Shown here: positions 1 to 4,721 of the stretch, in pieces
Layout: the number at the start of each line of letters is the position of its first letter
Position numbering within the stretch: position 1 is the first letter of the stretch
Assembly (NCBI GenBank): GCA_024644775.1
Contig: JAHEHB010000351.1
Span: 1 to 5,846 of the forward strand
DNA from: Deltaproteobacteria bacterium
GTDB lineage: Bacteria > Desulfobacterota > Desulfobacteria > Desulfobacterales > SURF-15
Direction of reading: 5' to 3'
Length of the DNA: 5,846 bases
Notes under the pieces: generated by a model
Told to the model about the DNA's origin: nothing
Databases searched by the model: none
The model's input: the letters and a program-made list of their open reading frames with translations, nothing else
Position numbers and translations under genes: made by a program

Positions 1-79
1 TTTCAGCCATGGTTTCAAACTGCCGAATTTTAACCATGGTTCGATACATCGATAACAACGTTTGGGAACGATCGGACAT
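1..79 (-). CDS. TPP-dependent 2-oxoacid/acetoin dehydrogenase E1 component, alpha subunit (N-terminal fragment)
   Basis: Only the first 26 codons are present; the gene runs off the left edge. The visible peptide includes LLSMYRTMVKIRQFETMAE, which matches the conserved first helix of E1 alpha subunits of the pyruvate, branched-chain 2-oxoacid and acetoin dehydrogenase families (pattern LLxxYRxMxxIRxFE). In these enzymes the alpha subunit, paired with a beta subunit, binds thiamine diphosphate and decarboxylates the 2-oxoacid or cleaves acetoin in the cytoplasm, then passes the acyl group to a lipoylated E2. The start is well set: AAGGAG at 86-91 lies 6 nt upstream of the ATG. The short leader before the LLxMYR helix resembles acetoin/short-type E1 alpha proteins more than mitochondrial-type PdhA, but the substrate cannot be decided from 26 residues. 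The gene lies on the same strand as the TRAP operon and is the next gene downstream of it. Confidence 0.78.
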   Translation of the reverse strand, partial: MSDRSQTLLSMYRTMVKIRQFETMAE

Positions 80-459
80 AAATATCTCCTTCCGGTTCAA
101 TTACCAATCCGTGCATTTTTAAGTAAAGAATCCTGGCCCAGAGGACCAAACTTTAATTTCACCCCTGAAGGGTGGTGTCAATCATTAAACACCGAATGGA
201 ATAATGGGATGGTGGAACGATGGAAAATTGGGAATGAAAAGGGAATATTTGCCTGATTCTAACCTCAGATGAGTACCATCTCTATAATAATAGATCTCAT
301 TCCGTTAAATCCATTACCCCTATATTCCACTATTCCAATACCCCATAGCATTCAATTATGGCAATCCCGCGGGTGGGGGATCTTCCAACGCTCTTACACC
401 AAACAATGCCTGAATAATAGTTACCGGATTAGTGGTGCAATAACACCGACACTTTCCTA
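80..459. other. Gene-free spacer between dctM and the E1 alpha gene
   Basis: I find no convincing gene here. Plus-strand open frames in this stretch have no ribosome binding site and no recognisable protein, and one of them runs into dctM antisense. The spacer is rich in the word ATTCCA and its complement, roughly 190-240 and 305-345, in both orientations. It holds a perfect 5-bp hairpin CACCC/GGGTG with loop CTGAA at 160-174, and one copy of a dispersed motif at 353-385. A weak minus-strand sigma70-like match (TTAACG at 308-303, 16 nt, TATAGA at 286-281) could serve the E1 alpha gene, but it is only 4 of 6 in each hexamer. I see no hairpin with a T-run after dctM, so whether its transcript continues into E1 alpha is open. 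Confidence 0.6.
353..385 (-). repeat. Dispersed motif copy related to the ends of the 4450-4698 element
   Basis: This 33-base stretch follows the pattern CAATT-N6-AATCCCGC-N8-GGATCTTC. The right end of the MITE-like element (4655-4687) has the same length and the pattern CAATT-N5-AACCCCGC-N9-GGATCTTC. The two share blocks at both ends and in the middle with one compensating gap. It looks like a solo or decayed end of the same repeat family rather than a gene feature. No matching partner end is visible nearby. Confidence 0.4.
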
Positions 460-1785
460 TCATCCGCCTAACGTGACACGAGGCAGCCACAAAATTAACT
501 CAGGATACACGATGCACAGGAATACCGCCAATGCTTGCAGAATAACAAAGGGAATCACACCCCGGTAAATGTCCCAGGTGGACACCTCCGGTGGTGCAGC
601 ACCCTTAACGAAAAAGATGGCGTAGGCAAATGGCGGCGTTAGAAAAGACATTTGCAGATTCAGGCAGACCAGGAGACCAAACCAGAGAGGATTAAATCCA
701 AGATTGGCCGCCACCGGCAGGAAAATGGGCACAACAACGTACAGGAGACCCTGCCAGGAAATAAAGAAGCCCAAAATAAACAGAATGAACATCATCACAA
801 ACAGGACGAACCATTTACCGAACGGCAGACCCATTAACATGCTCTTGATCAATGCGCCGCCGCCGAGAAAAAGAAAAACCGAGTTGAAAATCCCTGCGCC
901 GATGATAATGAAGAAAACCATCGCCGTAACGATCAGGGTAGTGTAGGCAGCCTCCTTCATGTTTTTAAAATTCAGTTTACGGTAACAGGCGGCAATGATC
1001 AGGGCACAGAACGCCCCCACTCCTGAAGCCTCGGTGGGAGATGCGATGCCGCCGATGATGGATCCGAGCACGGCAATGATCAGAAAAAGGGATGGCAACA
1101 TGTTCAGGGCCGCTCGTCCCCAGAGCTTGGCTCCCGAGGCGCTCATGTCCTCGGCAGCAATGGCCGGCGCCATCTTGGGTTGAATCCAGCAACCGATACC
1201 AATATAAAAAAGATACAGTAACGAAAGCAACAGTCCCGGGAAAAGGGCCGCGGCAAACAACTGAGCCACGGACAAGTTGGCCATGGGACCGTACATAACC
1301 AGCATGACGCTCGGAGGGATCAGAATGCCAAGGGACCCGCCGGCGCAGACCACACCCGTGGCCAATCCCTTGTCGTATTTTCTCTTGAGCATGGAGGGTA
1401 CCGCCAGAAGGGTCATGGTGGTAACGGTGGCCGCAATCACGCCTGTGCACGAGGCAAAAATGGTGCAGGTGATCACGGTGGCGAAGGCGAGCCCCCCTCT
1501 AACCGGACCAAACAGCTCATAGAGGCTCTGATAGACTCCCTCGGCCACCTCGCTCTTCTCTAGGATGGTTCCCATAAAGACAAACAGGGGCACGGCGATA
1601 AGAATCTCGCTCTCCATCGTCCCAAAGAATTTCAGCATGGACATATTGAGGATAACCGGTCCCTGGTAAATCATCCCAAAGACAACGGCAAGAAACATCA
1701 GGGTAAAGGCCAAGTGAACCCCACAGATCACCATTGCTAAAAGCAGGACCATCATGATCACAGCGGCGAGTTGATCCGGGCTCAT
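460..1785 (-). CDS. dctM: TRAP transporter large permease subunit, DctM family (FcbT3/TakM-like)
   Basis: A 441-residue, strongly hydrophobic protein of normal length for the 12-helix DctM subunit. With DctQ it forms the inner-membrane, Na+-coupled transport domain that accepts substrate from the periplasmic binding protein. Conserved elements seen: VPLFVFMGTILEKS near residues 65-78, GGSLGILIPPS at 149-159, ASPTEASGVGA at 248-258, and LTPPFAYAIFF at 382-392. In this family the paired GxLGxxIPPS and (L)TPP segments lie in the re-entrant regions around the substrate and sodium sites. The ATG overlaps the dctQ stop as ATGA (1782-1785), which indicates translational coupling; AGGTGAG at 1797-1791 supports the start. 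The wording of these blocks fits the mannitol/chloroaromatic (FcbT3) branch better than the C4-dicarboxylate branch, which is a judgement from memory. It is the last gene of the operon and ends in TGA at 462-460. Confidence 0.95.
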   Translation of the reverse strand: MSPDQLAAVIMMVLLLAMVICGVHLAFTLMFLAVVFGMIYQGPVILNMSMLKFFGTMESEILIAVPLFVFMGTILEKSEVAEGVYQSLYELFGPVRGGLAFATVITCTIFASCTGVIAATVTTMTLLAVPSMLKRKYDKGLATGVVCAGGSLGILIPPSVMLVMYGPMANLSVAQLFAAALFPGLLLSLLYLFYIGIGCWIQPKMAPAIAAEDMSASGAKLWGRAALNMLPSLFLIIAVLGSIIGGIASPTEASGVGAFCALIIAACYRKLNFKNMKEAAYTTLIVTAMVFFIIIGAGIFNSVFLFLGGGALIKSMLMGLPFGKWFVLFVMMFILFILGFFISWQGLLYVVVPIFLPVAANLGFNPLWFGLLVCLNLQMSFLTPPFAYAIFFVKGAAPPEVSTWDIYRGVIPFVILQALAVFLCIVYPELILWLPRVTLGG

Positions 1786-2285
1786 TGCTGCTCACCTTTC
1801 TTTAACTCCTTGATATTGCGTACAATTTCAGCCACACACTGAAGCGATAGGAGAAAGAAACCAATTGGAATCAGGCTTTTACTGGGGCCCGCCGGAAAAA
1901 ACCAGTTGGTCGTAGACAGCTTTTCACCTGTTATCCACGCATCGGCGGCAAAAAACACACCGGCCCAGGTGAACAGTATCATCGGAGGCAATATGATCAC
2001 TATGGAAATAAGGGTGTCGTAGATCAGCTTGGCCCGGTTCGACAGTATACCGTAAACGATATCGATCCTTATATGCCCCCGGCGCAGCAAGGTGAAAGCC
2101 CCTCCGATCAAAAACTGGGCGGCAAAGAGCATCCAGCAGGTGTCATACCCCCAACGAGTCGGCGTGTTTAACACGTGCCGGCGTAACACCTCATGGATAA
2201 CGACCAACATAAGAGGAATGACCAGCCAGGCCGAAAACGCCCCGGTCCACTCGCTGATTCTATCGATTTTCTTGATAAACTTCAT
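1782..2285 (-). CDS. dctQ: TRAP transporter small permease subunit, DctQ family (FcbT2/TakQ-like)
   Basis: A 167-residue membrane protein with four predicted helices, about residues 15-36, 50-68, 88-110 and 136-158, as expected for DctQ. The family signature RRGHIRIDIVY is at 68-78, preceded by the typical RWGYDTCW segment (44-51) and followed by a PxG-containing helix. DctQ packs against the scaffold of DctM and is needed for assembly and activity of the transporter. The start has GAGGA at 2295-2291, 5 nt upstream of the ATG. It lies 95 nt after dctP, with a strong inverted repeat in the gap, and overlaps dctM by 4 nt. The C-terminus is charged (KELKKGEQQ) and probably cytoplasmic. The sequence is diverged, as is usual for this subunit, but position and signature make the call firm. 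Confidence 0.93.
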   Translation of the reverse strand: MKFIKKIDRISEWTGAFSAWLVIPLMLVVIHEVLRRHVLNTPTRWGYDTCWMLFAAQFLIGGAFTLLRRGHIRIDIVYGILSNRAKLIYDTLISIVIILPPMILFTWAGVFFAADAWITGEKLSTTNWFFPAGPSKSLIPIGFFLLSLQCVAEIVRNIKELKKGEQQ

Positions 2286-2301
2286 CGTGTTCCTCGCTAA
2301 T

Positions 2302-2339
2302 CGGCCGATTGTCTCCTACTGGCGGAAAGCAATCGGCCG
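2302..2339 (-). promoter_or_regulatory. Intra-operon mRNA hairpin between dctP and dctQ
   Basis: A perfect 10-bp inverted repeat, CGGCCGATTG at 2302-2311 and CAATCGGCCG at 2330-2339, separated by 18 nt. In the minus-strand mRNA it folds into a GC-rich stem just after dctP and ends 6 nt before the dctQ ribosome binding site. No U-run follows, so it is not a classical intrinsic terminator. The left arm lies inside a 12-base palindrome, AATCGGCCGATT (2299-2310). By analogy with binding-protein operons such as malE-malF, a stem here could protect the 3' end of dctP mRNA and keep the binding protein in excess over the permeases. That role is inferred; the repeat itself is plain in the sequence. 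Confidence 0.7.
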
Positions 2340-2380
2340 TAGACTCAGCGTTTATAGTTTTCGGTATCTTAGGGGTTGCT

Positions 2381-3439
2381 TTAGTCGAACTTTGTCAGGT
2401 CGTAGTAAGGCTTGTACATCTTGATAAAAGCCTTCTGCGACTCCCAGACTTTCTTAAAATAGGGGTCTTTCTGAGATTTTTCGTTGAGAATCTCAAAGCC
2501 AAGCTCGCGACACTTGAGCTGATCTTCCTTGGACAGCTTGGTCGTTATTGTACCGAACGCTTCTATCTTCTTATTAAACTCGATGGTGCTTTGCCAAAAG
2601 TCGGCATAGCCCTGCATGGTGGCGGCCATGGCTGCTTTTTCCACGATAGCTTTGAGATCATCGGGCAGGGCTTTCCAGGATTTGGTCTTGATTAACAGTT
2701 GGAAGATATTGTTGGACATGTGGACCGGCGGTCCGAAACGATATTTGCAGACCTCATGCAACCCCATGGTATAATCGTAGGAAGTTTCCAAAAGCTCGGT
2801 GGCGTCGATCAGACCTCTTTGAAGCGAAGGCAGGACTTCCCCGCCGGGAAGCAGGACCACCGATGCACCCAGCTTTTCCCAAAGATCCATGCTAAGGCCC
2901 GCGGCCCTGATTTTGATGCCTTTGATATCGGCCAAGGTCTTGATGGGTTTCTTGGACCAAATTTCCTCAGGCGGGGTTAGACCCAAAGGGAACACAATCA
3001 GTTCGTCGCCATACATCTCCTGCTCTAGCTCCTTCCCACCACCACCATAGAGCCACAAAATCAGGTCGTTAAACTCCAGGATACCGGCAGGCAGGGTGTA
3101 AAAGAGGTCGCCGGCCGGGTATTTGCCTTTCTGCCAGGCCGGAGTGTTCAGACCGAAATCGAGCAAGCCGTCGCGGACAGCGTCATAGATCTTCGTCGGT
3201 GGGACGATCTCGCCGGCATCGTGCAGTGTGATCTCCATTCTGCCACCGCTCATCTCCTCGACAAACTTCTTCCATAAAACAATGGTGTGCTGCCCTAAAG
3301 GCGAGGCGACGCCAAAGCAGGTCTGCCCCTTCCACCGTACTTTTTTCTCGGCCGCATCGCTTAAATTTGTGGTTATTACCAATCCAACCACGACAATCAA
3401 TATGATTGATACAACAGACGAAAGCTTTAATTGATTCAT
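2381..3439 (-). CDS. dctP: TRAP transporter periplasmic solute-binding protein, DctP family (TakP/FcbT1-like)
   Basis: A 352-residue exported binding protein, the normal length for the family. Residues 1-30 form a Sec signal peptide: a short basic N-region, a hydrophobic core SVVSIILIVVVGLVI, and probable cleavage after DAA at 28-30. The mature part carries the hallmarks of the TakP/FcbT1 branch: W36KGQT, the IKIRAAG segment with the conserved substrate-clamping arginine (R178), and PGGEVLPSLQRGLIDATE at 198-215. In TakP the residue after DATE is usually part of a WxxP/WxGP block; here it reads LLETSYDY, so the pocket may differ. Known members of this branch bind 2-oxoacids, lactate or aromatic carboxylates; the substrate here is not determined. 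AAGGAGG at 3452-3446 lies 6 nt upstream of the ATG. It is the first gene of the operon, preceded by a leader of about 205 nt. Confidence 0.94.
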   Translation of the reverse strand: MNQLKLSSVVSIILIVVVGLVITTNLSDAAEKKVRWKGQTCFGVASPLGQHTIVLWKKFVEEMSGGRMEITLHDAGEIVPPTKIYDAVRDGLLDFGLNTPAWQKGKYPAGDLFYTLPAGILEFNDLILWLYGGGGKELEQEMYGDELIVFPLGLTPPEEIWSKKPIKTLADIKGIKIRAAGLSMDLWEKLGASVVLLPGGEVLPSLQRGLIDATELLETSYDYTMGLHEVCKYRFGPPVHMSNNIFQLLIKTKSWKALPDDLKAIVEKAAMAATMQGYADFWQSTIEFNKKIEAFGTITTKLSKEDQLKCRELGFEILNEKSQKDPYFKKVWESQKAFIKMYKPYYDLTKFD

Positions 3440-3646
3440 TTTATACCTCCTTAATAATGTTGGAGAGTCGAACCACGAATGTTCTCCACTCCCATTTGAT
3501 GGTCGATGGCTATCTTTTACACCTGCCTTCTTGCAAAAAATTGATCAAACAACTCTGATGAATTCGTAAAAAGCTGAATAATCGAGAACGAATTTATTCG
3601 TAACGCCATCCAACGGCCCGCGATCAGCGGAAATCGGCCGTCGAAT
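3440..3646 (-). promoter_or_regulatory. Long structured 5' leader of dctP
   Basis: This is the stretch between the predicted dctP transcription start (about 3646) and its ATG. It contains several dyads: ACGGCC/GGCCGT at 3613-3618 and 3636-3641, enclosing a tight CCGC/GCGG hairpin (3618-3621 and 3627-3630); and AATTCGT/ACGAATT at 3561-3567 and 3588-3594 with a 20-nt loop. The strong ribosome binding site is at its 3' end. I do not recognise a known riboswitch class and see no terminator-like hairpin with a T-run. Its length and structure make post-transcriptional control possible but unproven. Confidence 0.4.
3564..3585. repeat. Operator-like direct repeat, downstream copy
   Basis: This is the second copy of a pattern TCG-N4-AAGCTGAATA-ATCGA. 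The first copy, TCG-N5-AAGCTGAATA-TCGA, is at 3641-3662. The exact 10-mer AAGCTGAATA is at 3571-3580 and 3649-3658, 78 bp apart, and the flanking TCG and TCGA words are kept. It lies in the dctP leader and overlaps the right part of the AATTCGT dyad. It may be a regulator binding site paired with the promoter-proximal copy. Confidence 0.4.
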
Positions 3647-3662
3647 AGAAGCTGAATATCGA
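3641..3662. repeat. Operator-like direct repeat overlapping the dctP -10 region
   Basis: This copy has dyad form: TCGA-N5-AGCT-N5-TCGA, fully symmetric in the stated bases. It covers the predicted dctP -10 hexamer (3658-3653) and start point. A protein bound here would block the promoter, so it is a candidate repressor operator for the transporter operon. A second, less symmetric copy lies 78 bp downstream. No regulator gene is inside the window. Confidence 0.42.
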
Positions 3663-3681
3663 AGGGCTGGGGGGATGTCAA
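3653..3681 (-). promoter_or_regulatory. Predicted sigma70-type promoter of the TRAP operon
   Basis: The minus strand shows TTGACA (3681-3676, a perfect -35), a 17-nt spacer, then TATTCA (3658-3653; only TAT matches the -10 consensus). Transcription would start near 3646. The ideal -35 with the ideal spacing makes it the best candidate upstream of dctP. The poor -10 suggests activation or control by a regulator. I looked for a sigma54 -24/-12 element, common for dct genes, and found none. Confidence 0.5.
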
Positions 3682-3707
3682 GAATCAATTAATTATCGTT
3701 TTTAGCA

Positions 3708-3736
3708 TTTACAATGTTCAACGAAATATTTATAAA
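3708..3736 (+). promoter_or_regulatory. Predicted sigma70-type promoter for the DUF456 gene
   Basis: On the plus strand, TTTACA (3708-3713), a 17-nt spacer and TATAAA (3731-3736) give 5 of 6 matches in each hexamer. Transcription would start near 3743 and read into the DUF456 gene at 3931. Its -35 is only 26 bp from the -35 of the leftward dctP promoter, so the two promoters are back to back and could share the AT-rich AATTAATT region between them. Confidence 0.55.
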
Positions 3737-3742
3737 TTTATG

Positions 3743-3930
3743 AGAAGTCTGGCTGTTAAGTTAATCGATTGACCTTCATAACCGGTTGACTTTCACGTTA
3801 CTATCCCCATTTTTGTATCAAGTACAAAGCGGCCGGCAACCTCTGCCCTCCCTCTTCAGGGTTTCGGTCGTAAGCTCAACCGAATGATGGGGGGGAAAAA
3901 TAAAAGTTTATTAAACTCTTGGTTTAATAC
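3743..3930 (+). promoter_or_regulatory. Untranslated leader of the DUF456 gene with repeats and hairpins
   Basis: No gene is visible here. The stretch holds a near-exact direct repeat, TTGACCTTCA (3769-3778) and TTGACTTTCA (3786-3795), with a 17-nt period. There are two perfect 6-bp hairpins: TTTGTA/TACAAA (3812-3817, 3823-3828) and TTCGGT/ACCGAA (3863-3868, 3879-3884). A G7A5 run follows (3889-3900), then a dyad AGTTTA-T-TAAACT (3905-3917). None matches a riboswitch or RNA family I know. The TTGACYTTCA pair resembles a two-site binding motif. A structured leader or a small RNA on either strand is possible but not shown. Confidence 0.35.
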
Positions 3931-4422
3931 ATGGAATTCAACTTACTGAGTTTACTTATAATACTTGGCTTACTCTTGGCGCTCATCGGTTTGGTGGGTT
4001 GTATTTTACCGGTAATCCCCGGCCCGCCCGTCAGTTTCTTGTCCCTAATCGCTCTTTCTTTTGCGAAAAACTGGGAGCCTTTTAGCACGCCTTTCTTGGT
4101 GGTGATGGCGGTTGTTACAATTATATTAACAATAATGGACTATATCGTTCCAACCGTAAGTGCCAGGAAATTTGGCGCCTCAAAAACGGGTATGTGGGGA
4201 TCTCTTTTAGGGATGGTGGCCGGTCTCTTATTTTTTCCACCATGGGGGATTTTCATGGGTGCGTTTGCAGGTGCAATAATTGGCGAACTCTTAGCAGGAA
4301 AAAAGGGAAGAAACGCATTGCGGGTGGGATGGGGGGTGTTTATTGGAAATATGATCGGAATCGGTTTGAAACTGGCATATTCCGGATTTGTACTGGTGAC
4401 CTATATGATGCGTATGTTTTAA
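3931..4422 (+). CDS. DUF456 family integral membrane protein
   Basis: A 163-residue, very hydrophobic protein of normal length for the DUF456 family (YqgC-like), whose function is unknown. Family marks seen: GLVGCILPVIPGPPVSFLSL at about residues 20-39 (the PxxPGPP motif), a second helix near 54-76, then glycine-rich blocks KFGASKTGMWGSLLGMVAG at 80-98 and PWGIFMGAFAGAIIGELL at 104-121. The GASKxGxxGSxxGxxxG and GxFxGxxxGE patterns are typical; the polar GKKGRNA loop at 123-129 precedes a last helix. The ATG at 3931 gives the conserved N-terminal helix directly, but no clear Shine-Dalgarno sequence lies before it, so expression may be weak. It is a single-gene unit, divergent from the TRAP operon and convergent with the metalloprotease, with a repeat element downstream. 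A link to transport of the TRAP substrate is not supported. Confidence 0.87.
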   Translation: MEFNLLSLLIILGLLLALIGLVGCILPVIPGPPVSFLSLIALSFAKNWEPFSTPFLVVMAVVTIILTIMDYIVPTVSARKFGASKTGMWGSLLGMVAGLLFFPPWGIFMGAFAGAIIGELLAGKKGRNALRVGWGVFIGNMIGIGLKLAYSGFVLVTYMMRMF

Positions 4423-4449
4423 CCTGATCAACCTACCCCGGACGAGCCG

Positions 4450-4698
4450 ATTGGAGCGAAGCGAAAATCCCGTTTTTGCGGGGAACCAAACAGGTCGTAA
4501 AATGAACCACAAAGGCACGAAGAACACGAAGAAAAAATTTAAAGAAATCTTCGTGGCCTTCGTGTCTTCGTGGTGAGATAAAATTTTGACAAAGAATGCA
4601 AGAATTTCCTTTTAAAGGGCCTAATATGGGTAGAATTCCTCCTTACCATCTATCCAATTCTCCAACCCCGCTAAAGACGGGATCTTCGACATTCCAAT
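4450..4698. mobile_element. MITE-like element with imperfect terminal inverted repeats
   Basis: The two ends are inverted copies of each other. The left end (4450-4483) reads ATTGGA, then CGAA, AATCCCG, a T-run and GCGGGG. The right end (4666-4698), read on the minus strand, gives ATTGGA, CGAA, GATCCCG, TCTTTA and GCGGGG. I count about 26 matching positions over 35 with two short gaps. Each end is also a small hairpin (CCCG/CGGG). The roughly 250-bp body has no transposase and contains the hairpin at 4502-4576. It lies exactly in the gap between two convergent genes, where such elements are tolerated. No clear target duplication is visible. It could be a non-autonomous transposable element, or a dispersed intergenic repeat that also serves as a two-way transcription barrier. 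Confidence 0.5.
4502..4576 (+). repeat. Large near-palindromic hairpin that also spells a 24-codon ORF
   Basis: The arms at 4506-4532 and 4548-4574 pair at 23 of 27 positions around a 15-nt A/T-rich loop. Each arm is built from imperfect repeats of the unit CACGAAG, so the repeat is both tandem and inverted. One frame is open from ATG at 4502 to TGA at 4576. It gives a 24-residue peptide starting MNHKGTKNTKKK and ending FVAFVSSW: basic and threonine-rich in one half, hydrophobic in the other. From memory, similar ACCACGAAG-type repeats are scattered through many environmental bacterial genomes, and similar N-terminal peptides occur in front of GxxExxY-family proteins. No GxxExxY gene is here. 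There is no ribosome binding site, so I treat the ORF as a by-product of the repeat. Confidence 0.65.
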
Positions 4699-4721
4699 TG
4701 GGGCACAACCCCTAAGTGCCG

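Noticed and set aside
62..568. Two plus-strand open frames (62-256 and 269-568) in and beyond the left spacer.
   Set aside because: Neither has a ribosome binding site or recognisable protein. The first overlaps the E1 alpha start region antisense and the second runs antisense into dctM; both are low-complexity translations of ATTCCA-rich DNA.
977..1450. A 157-codon open frame on the minus strand inside dctM in another frame.
   Set aside because: It lies wholly within dctM on the same strand. Its translation is rich in Arg, His and Gly with no family resemblance, while the dctM frame has clear conserved motifs.
2309..2980. Plus-strand open frames antisense to dctP (2309-2695 and 2699-2980).
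   Set aside because: They are shadows of the dctP coding sequence, with no ribosome binding site and no family resemblance.
3440..3700. A sigma54 (-24/-12) promoter upstream of dctP, as is common for dct operons.
   Set aside because: I found no GG-N10-GC arrangement close to TGGCAC-N5-TTGC on the minus strand; the sigma70-like match is better.
3852..3866. On the minus strand, the words CGAAAC and CTGAAGAG lie close together and recall the hammerhead ribozyme core.
   Set aside because: The order and spacing are wrong: the words are adjacent, the enclosed stems of a hammerhead cannot form, and no cleavage-site strand is placed correctly.
4506..4574. The large hairpin considered as a CRISPR repeat-spacer pair or an intrinsic terminator.
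   Set aside because: There is only one unit and no regularly spaced identical repeats, so it is not CRISPR. No T-run follows on either strand, so it is not a standard terminator.
4702..4720. GGCAC/GTGCC stem just after the metalloprotease stop as a terminator.
   Set aside because: The stem is only 5 bp with a 9-nt loop, and no U-run follows on the minus strand.
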